Origin: Geobacter argillaceus
Lineage (GTDB): Bacteria; Desulfobacterota; Desulfuromonadia; Geobacterales; DSM-12255
NCBI RefSeq assembly: GCF_007830735.1
Contig: NZ_VLLN01000008.1
Span: 1 to 64,000 of the forward strand
Reading direction: 5' to 3'
Length of the DNA stretch: 64,000 bases
In this document: one piece after another, positions 52,810-62,381 of the stretch
Layout of the letters: each line of letters opens with the position of its first letter
How positions within the stretch are numbered: the first letter of the stretch is position 1
The notes under the pieces: generated by a model
Database searches by the model: none
The model's input: the letters and a program-made list of their open reading frames with translations, nothing else
What the model was told of the DNA's origin: nothing
Position numbers and translations under genes: made by a program

Positions 52810-53832
52810 CTATTTCTGCGACAATCGATGTACGCACTCAACCATGTGGATGGCGTTCTCCGGCGGCACCGTCGGCAGGATGCCGTGGCCCAGGTTGAAG
52901 ATGTGGCCCGGCCGGCCGGCGTTCTCGGCCAGCACCCGCTTGACCTCTGCTTCGATCACCGCTTTCGGCGCAAAGAGGGCGGTCGGGTCCAGGTTCCCCT
53001 GTACCGCCATATCCGGCCCGATGATGTCCCTCGCTCTTCCCAGATTGATGTGCCAGTCGAGTCCCATCACGTCCCCGCCCGCCTTCTTGACCAGGTCGAG
53101 CATGGTGCCGGCACCTTTGACAAAGTGGATGACCGGCGTGTTCTGGCGGTTCAGGCCATTGATCAGCTTGGTGGTGTAGGGAAGGACAAACTTTTCGTAA
53201 TCGGTCGGGGAGAGGACGCCTCCCCAGGTGTCGAATATCTGGATCGCCTGGGCACCCGCCTTGATCTGGGCGTTCAGGTATTCCATGTCCATGGTGGTCA
53301 CCTTCTCCATCAGGGCGGCATAGACGTCAGGGGCGGCGTACATCATCCGCTTGATGTTTGCCCAGTCCTTGGACCCCTTCCCCTCGACCATGTAGCAGGC
53401 CAGGGTGAACGGCGCCCCGCCGAAGCCGATGAGCGGCACCTTGGCGGCCAGCTCCTTCCTGAGGATCTTGATGGTGTCCAGCACATAGGGGACATCGGCC
53501 TCCATTTCGGGAATACGGAGCGCCTCCACATCGGCCATGGTCCTGATCGGGTGCTCGAAAACCGGGCCGGGAACGAAATCGAGCTTCATCCCCATCGGCT
53601 CCACCGGGGTGAGGATATCGGAGAACATGATGGCGGCATCGACGCCAAGGATGTCCACCGGCTGGATGGTTACCTCGGCAGCCAGTTCCGGGGTCTTGCA
53701 GAGCTCCAGGAAGGTACACTTGCTGCGAACCCGCATGTAGTCAGGAAGATAGCGGCCAGCCTGACGCATCAGCCAGACCGGGGTCCGGTCAACCGGCTTG
53801 CCCCAGCAGGCGTCGAGAAAACGTGTATTCAT
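52810..53832 (-). CDS. hemE: Uroporphyrinogen decarboxylase
   Basis: HemE removes four carboxyl groups from uroporphyrinogen III to give coproporphyrinogen III. The 340-residue protein has the signature 'WLMRQAGRYLPDYM' near 20-33, the catalytic Asp72 in 'AAIMFSDIL', and 'GFGGAPFTLA'. The start follows GAGGAGGG. It lies 181 bases behind a radical SAM/SPASM gene in the same direction, which may act in the same pathway. Confidence 0.97.
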   Translation of the reverse strand: MNTRFLDACWGKPVDRTPVWLMRQAGRYLPDYMRVRSKCTFLELCKTPELAAEVTIQPVDILGVDAAIMFSDILTPVEPMGMKLDFVPGPVFEHPIRTMADVEALRIPEMEADVPYVLDTIKILRKELAAKVPLIGFGGAPFTLACYMVEGKGSKDWANIKRMMYAAPDVYAALMEKVTTMDMEYLNAQIKAGAQAIQIFDTWGGVLSPTDYEKFVLPYTTKLINGLNRQNTPVIHFVKGAGTMLDLVKKAGGDVMGLDWHINLGRARDIIGPDMAVQGNLDPTALFAPKAVIEAEVKRVLAENAGRPGHIFNLGHGILPTVPPENAIHMVECVHRLSQK

Positions 53833-54013
53833 CTAAAACCCTCCTCAGGAAATTTTTTGATTCAATGATGTAACCATACGGGCTGTGGATTTTGCGGCAA
53901 GGTCGGTGGTGCCAAGGAAGAGCGCGGAGGCGTGGTACCCAGAGGGCATAAACAGCGCCACGTCGCACAAGCGATGACGCAGGCAACGCCGAGATTGCCC
54001 AAAAGCCGCGGCC
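53833..54013. repeat. Gene-free spacer with repeat-like modules between hemE and radical SAM gene
   Basis: No credible gene is seen in these 181 bases. On the minus strand, the modules CTTGTGCGACGTGGCGCTG and ACCACGCCTCCGCG resemble, in the same order, modules of the MITE-like element at 32741-32861 (TTGTGCGGCGTAGCGCTG then TACGCCTCCGCG). A degenerate or related dispersed element is likely. Confidence 0.45.
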
Positions 54014-55084
54014 CTACGCCTTCTTCTGAAGGCGTATCGGGACGTAATTGCAAAACGGCTCCTCTTCCATGTAATCCCCATACACCGCATCGGCCCGGGC
54101 GCGGCAGCCGCCGCAGACGTTCAGGTACTCGCACTGGCCACATTTGCCCTTGTAGGCCTTGAAGTTGCGCAGGTCGTTGAAGAGTTCCGATGTTTCCCAG
54201 ATCTCGCGAAACGGCGTGGTCTTCACGTTGCCGGCAGTACGGTGGAAATAGGAGCAGGGCTTGACGTTGCCGAAGCAGTCGATGAGGCAGATGGTCTGGG
54301 CCGCGATGCACCCCTTGCCGCCGCCGGTGGAGAAGGTGAGGGAGCGGCGCTCGAACTTGACCCCCTCGGCCTTGGCCTTCTGCGGCACGATCCGGTAGTA
54401 GTGGGGGGCGCAGGTGGGACGCATGAGGATGTCGTCTTCCAGCTTCTCCTGCTCGTAGTGCCAGTCGAGAATCTCCTCGTAATCTTCCTTGGAGATCAGT
54501 TCAGACATGATTTCTTCGCCGCGACCGGTCGGAACGATCATGAACATGTACCAGGCAGTAGCGCCGAGCGACTTGGCCAGCTTGAAGGTATGGGCGATGT
54601 CGGTCTGGTTCCGCTTGGTAAATGAGGAGTTGATCAGGAACTTCTGGCCGTGCTTCCGGAACAGGGCGGCGGCGTTCATCACACCGTCGAAGGCGCCTGG
54701 GCACTGGCGAAAGTTGTCATGGACCTCGGCTGTCGAGCCGTCCAGGGAGAGCGACACCATCTTGATGTCGGCCTTTTTCATCTTGAGACAAACGTCGTCG
54801 GTCACCAGGGCACCGTTGGTGGCCATGCACATCCGCAGTCCCAGGGAGGTGCCGTATTCGGCCAACTCGAAGATGTCCGGGCGGAGCAGCGGCTCGCCGC
54901 CCGACAGGACAATAACCGGTTTGGAGAAATCGGCGATCTCCTTCAAGAGCTTTTTCCCCTCTTCGGTGGTGAAATCCCCTTCCGACGAGGTAATGTCCGA
55001 CGAACAGCGGCAGTGAACGCACTTCAGGTTGCATTTTTGCGTGGTTTCCCAGGCGACCCACTTCGGGGCGAACTCTTGGTTCAT
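54014..55084 (-). CDS. Radical SAM/SPASM domain protein
   Basis: This 356-residue protein has the radical SAM cluster motif C18-x3-C22-x2-C25 ('CNLKCVHC'), '[11 protein letters not shown]' and a C-terminal Cys-rich SPASM domain ('[19 protein letters not shown]' and '[17 protein letters not shown]'). The layout resembles AhbC/AhbD/NirJ enzymes, which act on haem precursors, and peptide-maturing enzymes. Its place before hemE favours tetrapyrrole chemistry (inference). No small substrate peptide gene was seen nearby. The start follows GGAGAG. Confidence 0.85.
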   Translation of the reverse strand: MNQEFAPKWVAWETTQKCNLKCVHCRCSSDITSSEGDFTTEEGKKLLKEIADFSKPVIVLSGGEPLLRPDIFELAEYGTSLGLRMCMATNGALVTDDVCLKMKKADIKMVSLSLDGSTAEVHDNFRQCPGAFDGVMNAAALFRKHGQKFLINSSFTKRNQTDIAHTFKLAKSLGATAWYMFMIVPTGRGEEIMSELISKEDYEEILDWHYEQEKLEDDILMRPTCAPHYYRIVPQKAKAEGVKFERRSLTFSTGGGKGCIAAQTICLIDCFGNVKPCSYFHRTAGNVKTTPFREIWETSELFNDLRNFKAYKGKCGQCEYLNVCGGCRARADAVYGDYMEEEPFCNYVPIRLQKKA

Positions 55085-55167
55085 GGTCTCTCCGATCGGT
55101 TGCTGACAACCTGAAAATCCTACTATGAAAGATGCGTGAAAAACAAGAAGATTCGCCGATGCAAAGG

Positions 55168-57324
55168 CTACGGTGAGTCATTGAGGGGAAAGACGAGGGT
55201 GAAGACACTGCCGGTTCCGTGCATGCCATCCTCCACCCAAACAAGGCCGTGGTGGGCGTCCAGTATCCCTTTGACAATGGAGAGCCCCAGCCCGGTCCCC
55301 TTGGACATGAAGTCGGTCTTGCCGGAGGAATGGTGGTCGAGACTGCCGGCGCTGTAAAACTTATCGAAGATCCGTTGCCGTTCCGCCGGTGCTATGCCGA
55401 TCCCGCTGTCGACCACCTCCAGGCGGTAGAAGTGCTCCCCTTTGACCAGATTCCTGGGAAAATGCGGATAGAACTGCTGGATGAGCGCGGTACCGGCCAG
55501 AAGTTCCTGTCGGGTCGTCACCCGGCCGCTGAGCAGGATCGAGCCGCCGTCCGGAGTAAACTTGATGGCATTTTCCAGAAGGTTCCTGACCACCAGCTTG
55601 GTAAAGGAGTCGTCTGCCGGTACCGGCTCTTCATCCGCTTCGATATCCACTACGATCCGCCGCCTCGACAGGGGGAGGGCAAAGGTATCGTAGACCTCCC
55701 GGCAGAGCAGTGCCAGGTTGAGGGGGCGTTTCTGCAACACCAACCCCTTGGCCTCGATCCGGGAGATGGAGAGCAGATTGTCCACGATATCCTTCAACTG
55801 GAGCACCCCTTCGTAGACCGAGGTAAAGATGTCATGCTGCTCCGGTGTCAGTGAGATGTCGCTGTAATGAAGAAGGAACTGCACTCCGCCGAGGACTGAC
55901 GTGATCGGGGTTTTCAGCTCATGGGACGCCATGCCGATAAAATTGTTCTTGGCGGCATTCAATCGCCCCAGTTCGATGTTCGCCCTCTTCACCTCCTGCA
56001 GGTTTTCCTTGAGGGCCTGCCGGCTCCGCTGGAGTTCCTCGGCCTTTTCCTTCATCTGGTCGTACAGGGCGTGGTTCTCGATCAGCACGGCCAGCTGGCT
56101 GGCAATGGACGAGAGCAGGAACAGCTCACGGTCCGAGTAGTGCCGCTCCGCCTTGTGTCCCACCATGAGCACGCCGAGTACGTCCTGACCAATGGTCAGG
56201 GGGACGGCACACCAGGCGCGGATCCCCATTTCACGGGCACCCTTGACCATTTTCATCGGCAGCCGACCCACCAGGGTGTGGGAACGGAACGGCTTGCCCG
56301 CTAAGACCTGGTTCACCCAGGGGGCGTAGTCGGGAAGACGCTTGATCGCCTCCTGGGCGCTCCGGGGAAGCCCGAGGGAGGCACGCAGCTTCAGCACACC
56401 GTTGTCCAGGAGGTGGATGCTAGAAAAGTCGATCTGCAGCATGTTGTGCAGCTGGAAGAGCAGGTCGACCATGACCATCTTCGAGCTGCGGGCGGAATTG
56501 AGGCGGTAGGCAATGGCGTAAAGGGTAAGGAGCTCCCGGTCGATGATCTGCTTTTCCTGCTCGATCTGTTTCCGCTTGGTAACATCCTTGATGACGTACA
56601 CACCGCCGGCCAGTTGATTGTCATCCCAGTGAAACGGGTAGCTGGAGACAGTGAACCACCCCTCCAGCATCGGGAAGGCCAGATCGTCGATCCCCTGGGA
56701 AAAGTTTCCCGGCTGGAATACCGGGTTGTCCGGTTCGGTGGAACCGTAAAAGATGTCGACGATATTCCTTCCCAGCATGTCGCTGTACGAGGTGAGGAAA
56801 TACTCGATGAGCCGCTTGTTACAGCGGATGACCACACCATCAGGGTCGGTAAGAACGATCAGGTCGGAAACCGAGTCAAAAGCGGCCTCCCACTCCTTTT
56901 TACCCTGACTGATGGCCTGCTCCGCCCTGCGGTGCCGGCTTCGCTCGGCGGCCTCCCGGAGCTCCCGCTCTATGGCCGGCACCAGCCGGGACAGGTTCTC
57001 CTTCAGCAGGTAATCATGGGCACCGGCCTTCATGGCCGCCACCAGCTGATCCTCTCCGATCGGCCGGGAAACGATGATGAACGGCAGGTTCAGACCACTT
57101 TCCCTGAGAATTATCAGGGCATCGAACGCGCTGAAACCCGGCAGGATGAAATCGGCAATGACCAGGTCCCAGACATTGTCGACCAGAGCCTTTTGCATGG
57201 CTGCCGTATTGGCGACCCGTTCACACTGCAGCTGATACCCGCCGGCACTGATCTCATTGAGAATGAGAGCGGCATCCTCCGGAGAATCCTCGATATGCAG
57301 GAGCCGCAGCCGCTTGCCGCTCAT
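55168..57324 (-). CDS. REC-PAS-GAF histidine kinase, soluble
   Basis: This 718-residue protein begins with a receiver domain (about 5-120, Asp58 in '[17 protein letters not shown]'). PAS (about 145-265), GAF (about 290-430), HisKA with His468 ('[13 protein letters not shown]') and HATPase_c ('[10 protein letters not shown]', 'DSGIGIA', 'GTGLGLSIV') follow. It has no membrane segment. The ATG at 57324 overlaps the stop of the upstream kinase by one base; a GTG one codon earlier is also possible. It is the last of three consecutive kinase genes and probably receives phosphate from one of them. Confidence 0.87.
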   Translation of the reverse strand: MSGKRLRLLHIEDSPEDAALILNEISAGGYQLQCERVANTAAMQKALVDNVWDLVIADFILPGFSAFDALIILRESGLNLPFIIVSRPIGEDQLVAAMKAGAHDYLLKENLSRLVPAIERELREAAERSRHRRAEQAISQGKKEWEAAFDSVSDLIVLTDPDGVVIRCNKRLIEYFLTSYSDMLGRNIVDIFYGSTEPDNPVFQPGNFSQGIDDLAFPMLEGWFTVSSYPFHWDDNQLAGGVYVIKDVTKRKQIEQEKQIIDRELLTLYAIAYRLNSARSSKMVMVDLLFQLHNMLQIDFSSIHLLDNGVLKLRASLGLPRSAQEAIKRLPDYAPWVNQVLAGKPFRSHTLVGRLPMKMVKGAREMGIRAWCAVPLTIGQDVLGVLMVGHKAERHYSDRELFLLSSIASQLAVLIENHALYDQMKEKAEELQRSRQALKENLQEVKRANIELGRLNAAKNNFIGMASHELKTPITSVLGGVQFLLHYSDISLTPEQHDIFTSVYEGVLQLKDIVDNLLSISRIEAKGLVLQKRPLNLALLCREVYDTFALPLSRRRIVVDIEADEEPVPADDSFTKLVVRNLLENAIKFTPDGGSILLSGRVTTRQELLAGTALIQQFYPHFPRNLVKGEHFYRLEVVDSGIGIAPAERQRIFDKFYSAGSLDHHSSGKTDFMSKGTGLGLSIVKGILDAHHGLVWVEDGMHGTGSVFTLVFPLNDSP

Positions 57325-58877
57325 CACCTGGCTGCCCCTTCCCCTTTTTTGCGCTCATCCACGGGGAAGAGCAGGCCGAAGGTGCTCCCCTTCCCCTCTT
57401 CGCTCTCGGCCCAGATATAACCATGATGGACATCCATCACCTTGCGGCAGAACGCCAGCCCAAGACCGGTCCCCTTGGTCTTGCCCTGGCGCCGGTTCCG
57501 TGCCTGAACGAAGCGGTCGAAGATGGTCCCCAGGGCATCGGAGGGGATACCCACTCCGGTATCGCGTACCGTAATCAACAGAAAACGACCGTCAGTCCCG
57601 AGTGTATCCACCGGATAGGGCTGGGTGGCCAGCCACTGCCGAATCTGTCCGCCATTCGCCACTATCTCTGCCGTCACCTCGATCCGGCCGCCCGCCGGGG
57701 TGAATTTCACGGCGTTGGACAGCAGGTTGCCCAGCAGGCGGGTCACCAGATTCCGATCCATAATCAGTTGAGGAAGGTGTTCGGCAAATGAGGTGACAAG
57801 TTCCAGATCGGCCTTTTTCGCCACCGGCGAAAACTTGGCCAGCGTTTTTTCCAACACCGGCACCGGCTCTTCCCGCTTGGTGTGCAGTACCATCATGCCG
57901 GCCTCGAATTTGTGGATATCCAGGAGCGCATTGATCATTTCCACCATCTCGTCGCAACTCTCCTCGGCAGATTCGATGAATTCACGCTGGTCCCGGTTAA
58001 TCGGTCCGAGCCGCCCTTCCCGCACCAGGTCGAGCGAGCCGACAATAGCGGTTATCGGCGTTTTCAGGTCGTGGGACAGCATGCTGACAAAATCCTCCCG
58101 CTCTTGTTCCAGCGCCTTCAGGACTGAAATATCACGGATGATCTCCACACTACCCACAACTTCTCCGGAACTGCCGTACAAAGGGGTGGCGCTGGCCAGC
58201 ACCGGCAGGTCCCCGGAACTGCAGTGCAGGGTATAGGCCACAGCCAGACAGGGCGCACCGGTCGCGAGCACCACCCGGCAGGGGAGACGCTCGGCAGGGA
58301 TATCGACACGCAGAAGCTCGCTCACGTTTCGCCCGAGCAGTTCCTCGCGGCCACTCCCCAACACCAGTTCCGCCTTGTGATTGACGGTCATGACCCGCCC
58401 CTGGGTGTCGACTGCAACCAGCAGATCGGCCATCCCTTCCAGAATCGCCTCGATCTTCTTCTTTTCGGCTGCCAGTTCCTGCTGGAGGACCAGGTTCTCA
58501 GAGCGGGTGCGGCTGTACCTGATTGCCCGTTCTACCCGTTTCAGCATGTCATCAGTGGAAAACGGCTTGGTAATGTAATCCAGTGCCCCCCGCTTCATCG
58601 CCTCCACGGCGATCTCCTCGCTGCCGTGGGCCGTCATCATCACCACCGCCAGTTCGGGACGCTCCGTTCGCACCCGGTCCAGGACCTGCATGCCGTCAAC
58701 CCTGGGCATCCTGATATCCAGCAGCATGAGCTCGCAATCTTCCCGTTCCAGCATCTCCAGGGCCTCGGCCCCGTCACTGGCACGCACCGTGGTAAAACCG
58801 GCATCCTCCAGCTGCAGCCGCAGGATCAGAGCGATATCCGCTTCGTCGTCAGCGATGAGAATCTTGTTCTTGACCAT
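57324..58877 (-). CDS. REC-PAS histidine kinase, soluble
   Basis: This 517-residue protein has an N-terminal receiver domain (Asp54 in 'LMLLDIRMPRVDG'), a PAS domain (about 140-255), HisKA with His269 ('MLSHDLKTPITAI') and HATPase_c ('NLLSNAVKFT', 'DTGVGIP', 'GTGLGLAFC'). The ATG at 58877 follows GAGGAGAG and overlaps the end of the membrane kinase gene by 29 bases. The longer antiphase frame to 59099 is not supported. It is the middle gene of the kinase trio. Confidence 0.87.
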   Translation of the reverse strand: MVKNKILIADDEADIALILRLQLEDAGFTTVRASDGAEALEMLEREDCELMLLDIRMPRVDGMQVLDRVRTERPELAVVMMTAHGSEEIAVEAMKRGALDYITKPFSTDDMLKRVERAIRYSRTRSENLVLQQELAAEKKKIEAILEGMADLLVAVDTQGRVMTVNHKAELVLGSGREELLGRNVSELLRVDIPAERLPCRVVLATGAPCLAVAYTLHCSSGDLPVLASATPLYGSSGEVVGSVEIIRDISVLKALEQEREDFVSMLSHDLKTPITAIVGSLDLVREGRLGPINRDQREFIESAEESCDEMVEMINALLDIHKFEAGMMVLHTKREEPVPVLEKTLAKFSPVAKKADLELVTSFAEHLPQLIMDRNLVTRLLGNLLSNAVKFTPAGGRIEVTAEIVANGGQIRQWLATQPYPVDTLGTDGRFLLITVRDTGVGIPSDALGTIFDRFVQARNRRQGKTKGTGLGLAFCRKVMDVHHGYIWAESEEGKGSTFGLLFPVDERKKGEGAAR

Positions 58878-61128
58878 GGCTCTCCTCGAATATCGGCACT
58901 GTGAAAGTGAAAACGTTGCCGCCCGCCAGACCTGGTTGATAGGAAATCCGGCCACCGTGCTTTTCGACGATCTCTTTGCAGATGGCCAGACCGAGCCCGG
59001 TACCGCCGATACCACTCTCTTCGGTCGTGGAAAATTGCTGAAACTTGGTGAAAAGCTTGCTCCGGTCGTCCGGGCTGATGGACCGGCCGTGATCGGCAAC
59101 GGAGATGGCTATAAACTCCCCGTCACGTTGGGCGGAGATCATGACCACCGTGCCGGCCGGCGAGAATTTGACCGCATTGGAGATCAGGTTGGCCAGGACC
59201 TGAATCAACCGGTCCCGCATCCCGAGCACCATCGGTAGATCACTCGCCGCAGTGTTGACCAGGGATATGTTGCGGGAAAGGGCAAAACCTTTTTGTTCTT
59301 CAATGGCATAGATCAGGAGCTCGTTGACCGGAATCGGCTTCATGGAGAACTCCACGTTGCCTGACTCAATCTTCGATATTTCCAGGATGCTATTGATCAT
59401 CCTGATCAGCCGGTCGGTGTTCCTCAGGCAGACCACCAGCAGCTCCCGTTCCGTGCCGGTCAGCCACTTCCCTTTGTTCAGGATCACCTGGAGTGAGCCC
59501 TTCATGGAGGTGAGCGGAGTCTTCAGTTCATGGGACATGGTGGAAATGAACGCACTCTTCATCCGGTTCACGTCCCCTTCCAGGGTCACGTCCCGGATCG
59601 ACATCACCAGACCGCTGTAGAACCCACCTTCATCCAGAAGCGGAGCAATGGAGATCTTCAGATCCTTACCGCCGATCGGCAGCTCCAGGACACGCACCGA
59701 TTCCGCAGAAAACTCCCGGATCTGTTCGACCAGGGCACAAAAATCTCCACGGCGGCAGGCCTGATCAATGGGGAGCCCCAGAATATCCTCGGCAGCGACT
59801 CCGAAAATTTTCTGGGCAGCCGGGTTGATATGGGCGATGTGGTTCTTCCGGTTGGTTACCACCACCCCGTCGACCATGCTGGTAAGGATGGCCTCCATCA
59901 TCTCCATTTCCATTCTGAGTTGGGCCGTTCGCTCGGCTACCCGCTTTTCCAACACCTCGTTGAGGTCCTCCAGCGCCTCGTTTTTCTTCCGGATGGTGGC
60001 ATCGCGTTCAGCAACAGCCTTGGCCATTCTGTTGAATGAGTCCGCCAGTTGGCCCAGTTCGTCGTTGGAAGCCACCATCACCCGCTGGGTGAAGTCACCG
60101 GCCTGGATCTCTTCCGCTTTCCGGTTCAACTCCAGGAGCGGTGTGGTGAAACGTCTGGATGCGTAATAGGCAATGGCAAAGGAAAGGAAGATGCCGAATA
60201 CGCCGGAGATGAGCGTAGTTCTGATACTGTCCTGGCGGATGTTGAGGTAGTTTTCCCGGGTGAGGGCCACGGCCAGGCTGCCGATGAATGTGCCGTTGCT
60301 GTTGGTAAGGGGCTCAGCGACCATCTCGAAGGAACGGTTACCGAAGGTGGTCGATCCGTGATAGGTGTAGCCGCTCTGCAGCCGATTAAGGATCTTGGTG
60401 GAGAGCCGTCCCGTCTTGGTGCCCAGTGCTTCGGAACTGCTGGCGATCAATGCGCCACGTTGAGTGATGGCGACTGCCACCTCCTTGCCGAACACCTTCT
60501 GAATCTGGTACGGCAGACGAGTGTCCTTGTTAAGAGCATTGCCAACCACCACCCACCCCAGAAAAGAGTCATCAGCGGCAATGACCGGCATCACCACGGT
60601 GATCATCATTAGATCGCCATCAGGTGGTATTGATGCGCAAACCGCCGCATCACCCTCCCGGCAGAAATCGTCGCGGCTGATCAGTTCCGTCGTTACCAGC
60701 GGCGCCCGCCGGCTGTGGGCCAGTTGAAGCAGAGCCGCCGGCCTGAATTGATCATCACCGGACCGGCCGTTCAGCCGGACAATCACCCGGCCACTGCTAT
60801 CGACGATACTGAGCAGATCGGTAAAGGGAAGGGCATGGTGCCAACGACGCAGGGCATCCTCCAGCCAGAGCCGGTCGCGGGCCAGGATACGGTCGCGAAC
60901 CGGTTGGGCCGAGATGGGAAGGGCGAGGGAGTTCCTGATCAGATCGGCCTGGCCAAGATACTGGCTTTTGGCAAACCTGAGATTTGACTCCAGGTCCTTG
61001 TCGATTTCCTTGTTCAGGGAGGAGGTGCTGCTGGTGATGGTAACATAGAACAGGAACAGATGCGAGACGACCAGGGTCAGAAGAATGGCCGCGAACAGCT
61101 TGCTGCGGATGCTGAACTGGCGTCGCAT
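58849..61128 (-). CDS. Membrane histidine kinase with Cache-HAMP-PAS
   Basis: This 759-residue sensor has membrane segments at about 9-30 and 300-322 enclosing a periplasmic Cache-like sensor. A HAMP domain (to about 375), a coiled coil, PAS (about 405-520), HisKA with His533 ('TMSHELKTPLTSM') and HATPase_c ('NLISNAVKFS', 'DHGRSIS', 'GTGLGLAIC') follow. The G1 box 'DHGRSIS' departs from the usual DxGxGI at the second Gly (Ser). AAAGGA precedes the ATG. It follows gpsA by 30 bases and is probably the signal-entry member of the trio. Confidence 0.88.
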   Translation of the reverse strand: MRRQFSIRSKLFAAILLTLVVSHLFLFYVTITSSTSSLNKEIDKDLESNLRFAKSQYLGQADLIRNSLALPISAQPVRDRILARDRLWLEDALRRWHHALPFTDLLSIVDSSGRVIVRLNGRSGDDQFRPAALLQLAHSRRAPLVTTELISRDDFCREGDAAVCASIPPDGDLMMITVVMPVIAADDSFLGWVVVGNALNKDTRLPYQIQKVFGKEVAVAITQRGALIASSSEALGTKTGRLSTKILNRLQSGYTYHGSTTFGNRSFEMVAEPLTNSNGTFIGSLAVALTRENYLNIRQDSIRTTLISGVFGIFLSFAIAYYASRRFTTPLLELNRKAEEIQAGDFTQRVMVASNDELGQLADSFNRMAKAVAERDATIRKKNEALEDLNEVLEKRVAERTAQLRMEMEMMEAILTSMVDGVVVTNRKNHIAHINPAAQKIFGVAAEDILGLPIDQACRRGDFCALVEQIREFSAESVRVLELPIGGKDLKISIAPLLDEGGFYSGLVMSIRDVTLEGDVNRMKSAFISTMSHELKTPLTSMKGSLQVILNKGKWLTGTERELLVVCLRNTDRLIRMINSILEISKIESGNVEFSMKPIPVNELLIYAIEEQKGFALSRNISLVNTAASDLPMVLGMRDRLIQVLANLISNAVKFSPAGTVVMISAQRDGEFIAISVADHGRSISPDDRSKLFTKFQQFSTTEESGIGGTGLGLAICKEIVEKHGGRISYQPGLAGGNVFTFTVPIFEESHGQEQDSHR

Positions 61129-61158
61129 GCGTTCCTTTCGGCCGGCAGTGTGCGCCGG

Positions 61159-62166
61159 TTACATCCCTTCCGGTTTCAAGTCGCGGGCCATCAGTTCAAT
61201 GACCGCGGCGCGGGCCGGCTTGTCCTCGTACAGCACGCGGTAGACCTGCTCGGTGATCGGCATATCCACGCCGAGTTTCCCGGCCAGGAGATAGGTCGAT
61301 TCAGCCGTCTTTACCCCTTCCGCAACCATCCGCATCCGGCCGAGGATGGTCGTGAGCGTCAGTCCCTGTCCGAGTTGCACCCCGACGGTCCGGTTGCGGG
61401 AAAGGTCGCCGGTGCAGGTCAGCACCAGGTCCCCCATGCCGGCCAGACCGGCAAAGGTTTCCGGCCTGGCTCCCATGGCCAGGCCGAGCCGGGAAATTTC
61501 GGCCAGCCCCCTGGTGATGAGAGCGGCACGTGTATTGTGGCCAAACCCGAGGCCATCGGCAATGCCGGCAGCGATGGCGATGACGTTCTTGAGCGCCCCG
61601 CCGAGCTCCACGCCGATCACGTCATTATTGGTGTAGACCCGGAACCAGCGGGTGGTAAAGGTTTCCTGCACCGTCCTGGCAATCGCCTCGTCCGCGGCGG
61701 CAGCCACCACGGCCGTTGGCATCTCCAACGCTACCTCCCGGGCAAAGCTCGGCCCGGACAGTACGGCAAAACGTTGGTAGAGGTTGGGGGGGAGCAGTTC
61801 CTCATAAATCTGTGAAACCGCCTGCAAGGTTTCCAACTCAATCCCCTTGGAAGCGCTGACCATAACGGTATCCGCGGGGATGGCCGGCAGGGCCTGCCTG
61901 ATCACCCCTCTCAGCACCTGGGTCGGCACCACGCAGAGAATGAGCTCTTTAGCGCTGACCGCCTCGACCAGATCGTTGGTGAAGGAAAGGGCAGGGGAGA
62001 GGGTAATGTCGGCGAGGAAGAGCGAATTGACCCGGGTCGCCCGCATTTCCGCCACCAGCTCCGGCTCGTAGGCCCAGAGGGTAACCTCGTGTCCCCGCTT
62101 CGCCAGCAGGTCCGCCAGGGTCGTCCCCCAGCTCCCCGCCCCGATCACCCCGATTTTTCGTGTCAT
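61159..62166 (-). CDS. gpsA: Glycerol-3-phosphate dehydrogenase [NAD(P)+]
   Basis: GpsA reduces dihydroxyacetone phosphate to sn-glycerol 3-phosphate for phospholipid synthesis. The 335-residue protein has the NAD-binding 'IGAGSWGTTLA' (8-18), 'SGPSFAREV' and the catalytic-lysine region 'GGALKNVIAIAAGIADGLG'. The start follows AAGGAAGAG. It is followed at 30 bases by three histidine kinase genes, with which it is probably co-transcribed. Confidence 0.97.
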   Translation of the reverse strand: MTRKIGVIGAGSWGTTLADLLAKRGHEVTLWAYEPELVAEMRATRVNSLFLADITLSPALSFTNDLVEAVSAKELILCVVPTQVLRGVIRQALPAIPADTVMVSASKGIELETLQAVSQIYEELLPPNLYQRFAVLSGPSFAREVALEMPTAVVAAAADEAIARTVQETFTTRWFRVYTNNDVIGVELGGALKNVIAIAAGIADGLGFGHNTRAALITRGLAEISRLGLAMGARPETFAGLAGMGDLVLTCTGDLSRNRTVGVQLGQGLTLTTILGRMRMVAEGVKTAESTYLLAGKLGVDMPITEQVYRVLYEDKPARAAVIELMARDLKPEGM

Positions 62167-62204
62167 TGGTCTCTTCCTTGATTCCTAAACCCGAAAAGCA
62201 ATAG

Positions 62205-62303
62205 AACGCGGATTGAAACGGATTCACGCGGATTAGAAACAAGTTTCTGCATTGGGTTATATCCGCGTTAATCCGAATATAATCAGATTTGATCCGCGTT
62301 TAA
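62205..62303. repeat. ACGCGGATT/AATCCGCGT inverted repeat cluster
   Basis: The motif (A)ACGCGGATT occurs directly at about 62206 and 62226 and inversely as ATCCGCGTTAATCC at 62261 and ATCCGCGTT at 62292. The AT-rich intervening sequence and inverted ends suggest a dispersed repeat or mini element in the gap upstream of gpsA. The gpsA promoter was not recognised within it. Confidence 0.6.
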
Positions 62304-62381
62304 TTGCCTTTCGAATTTTGTATTCTTGTTTCTCGCCACATTTGCCTCCAAGGTCAGCGGCCCGAGTCAAAAGTGGCATTC

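Noticed and set aside
53845-54311. Short minus-strand frames in the hemE/radical SAM spacer
   Set aside because: They cross into the radical SAM gene in another frame and look like translations of a dispersed repeat.
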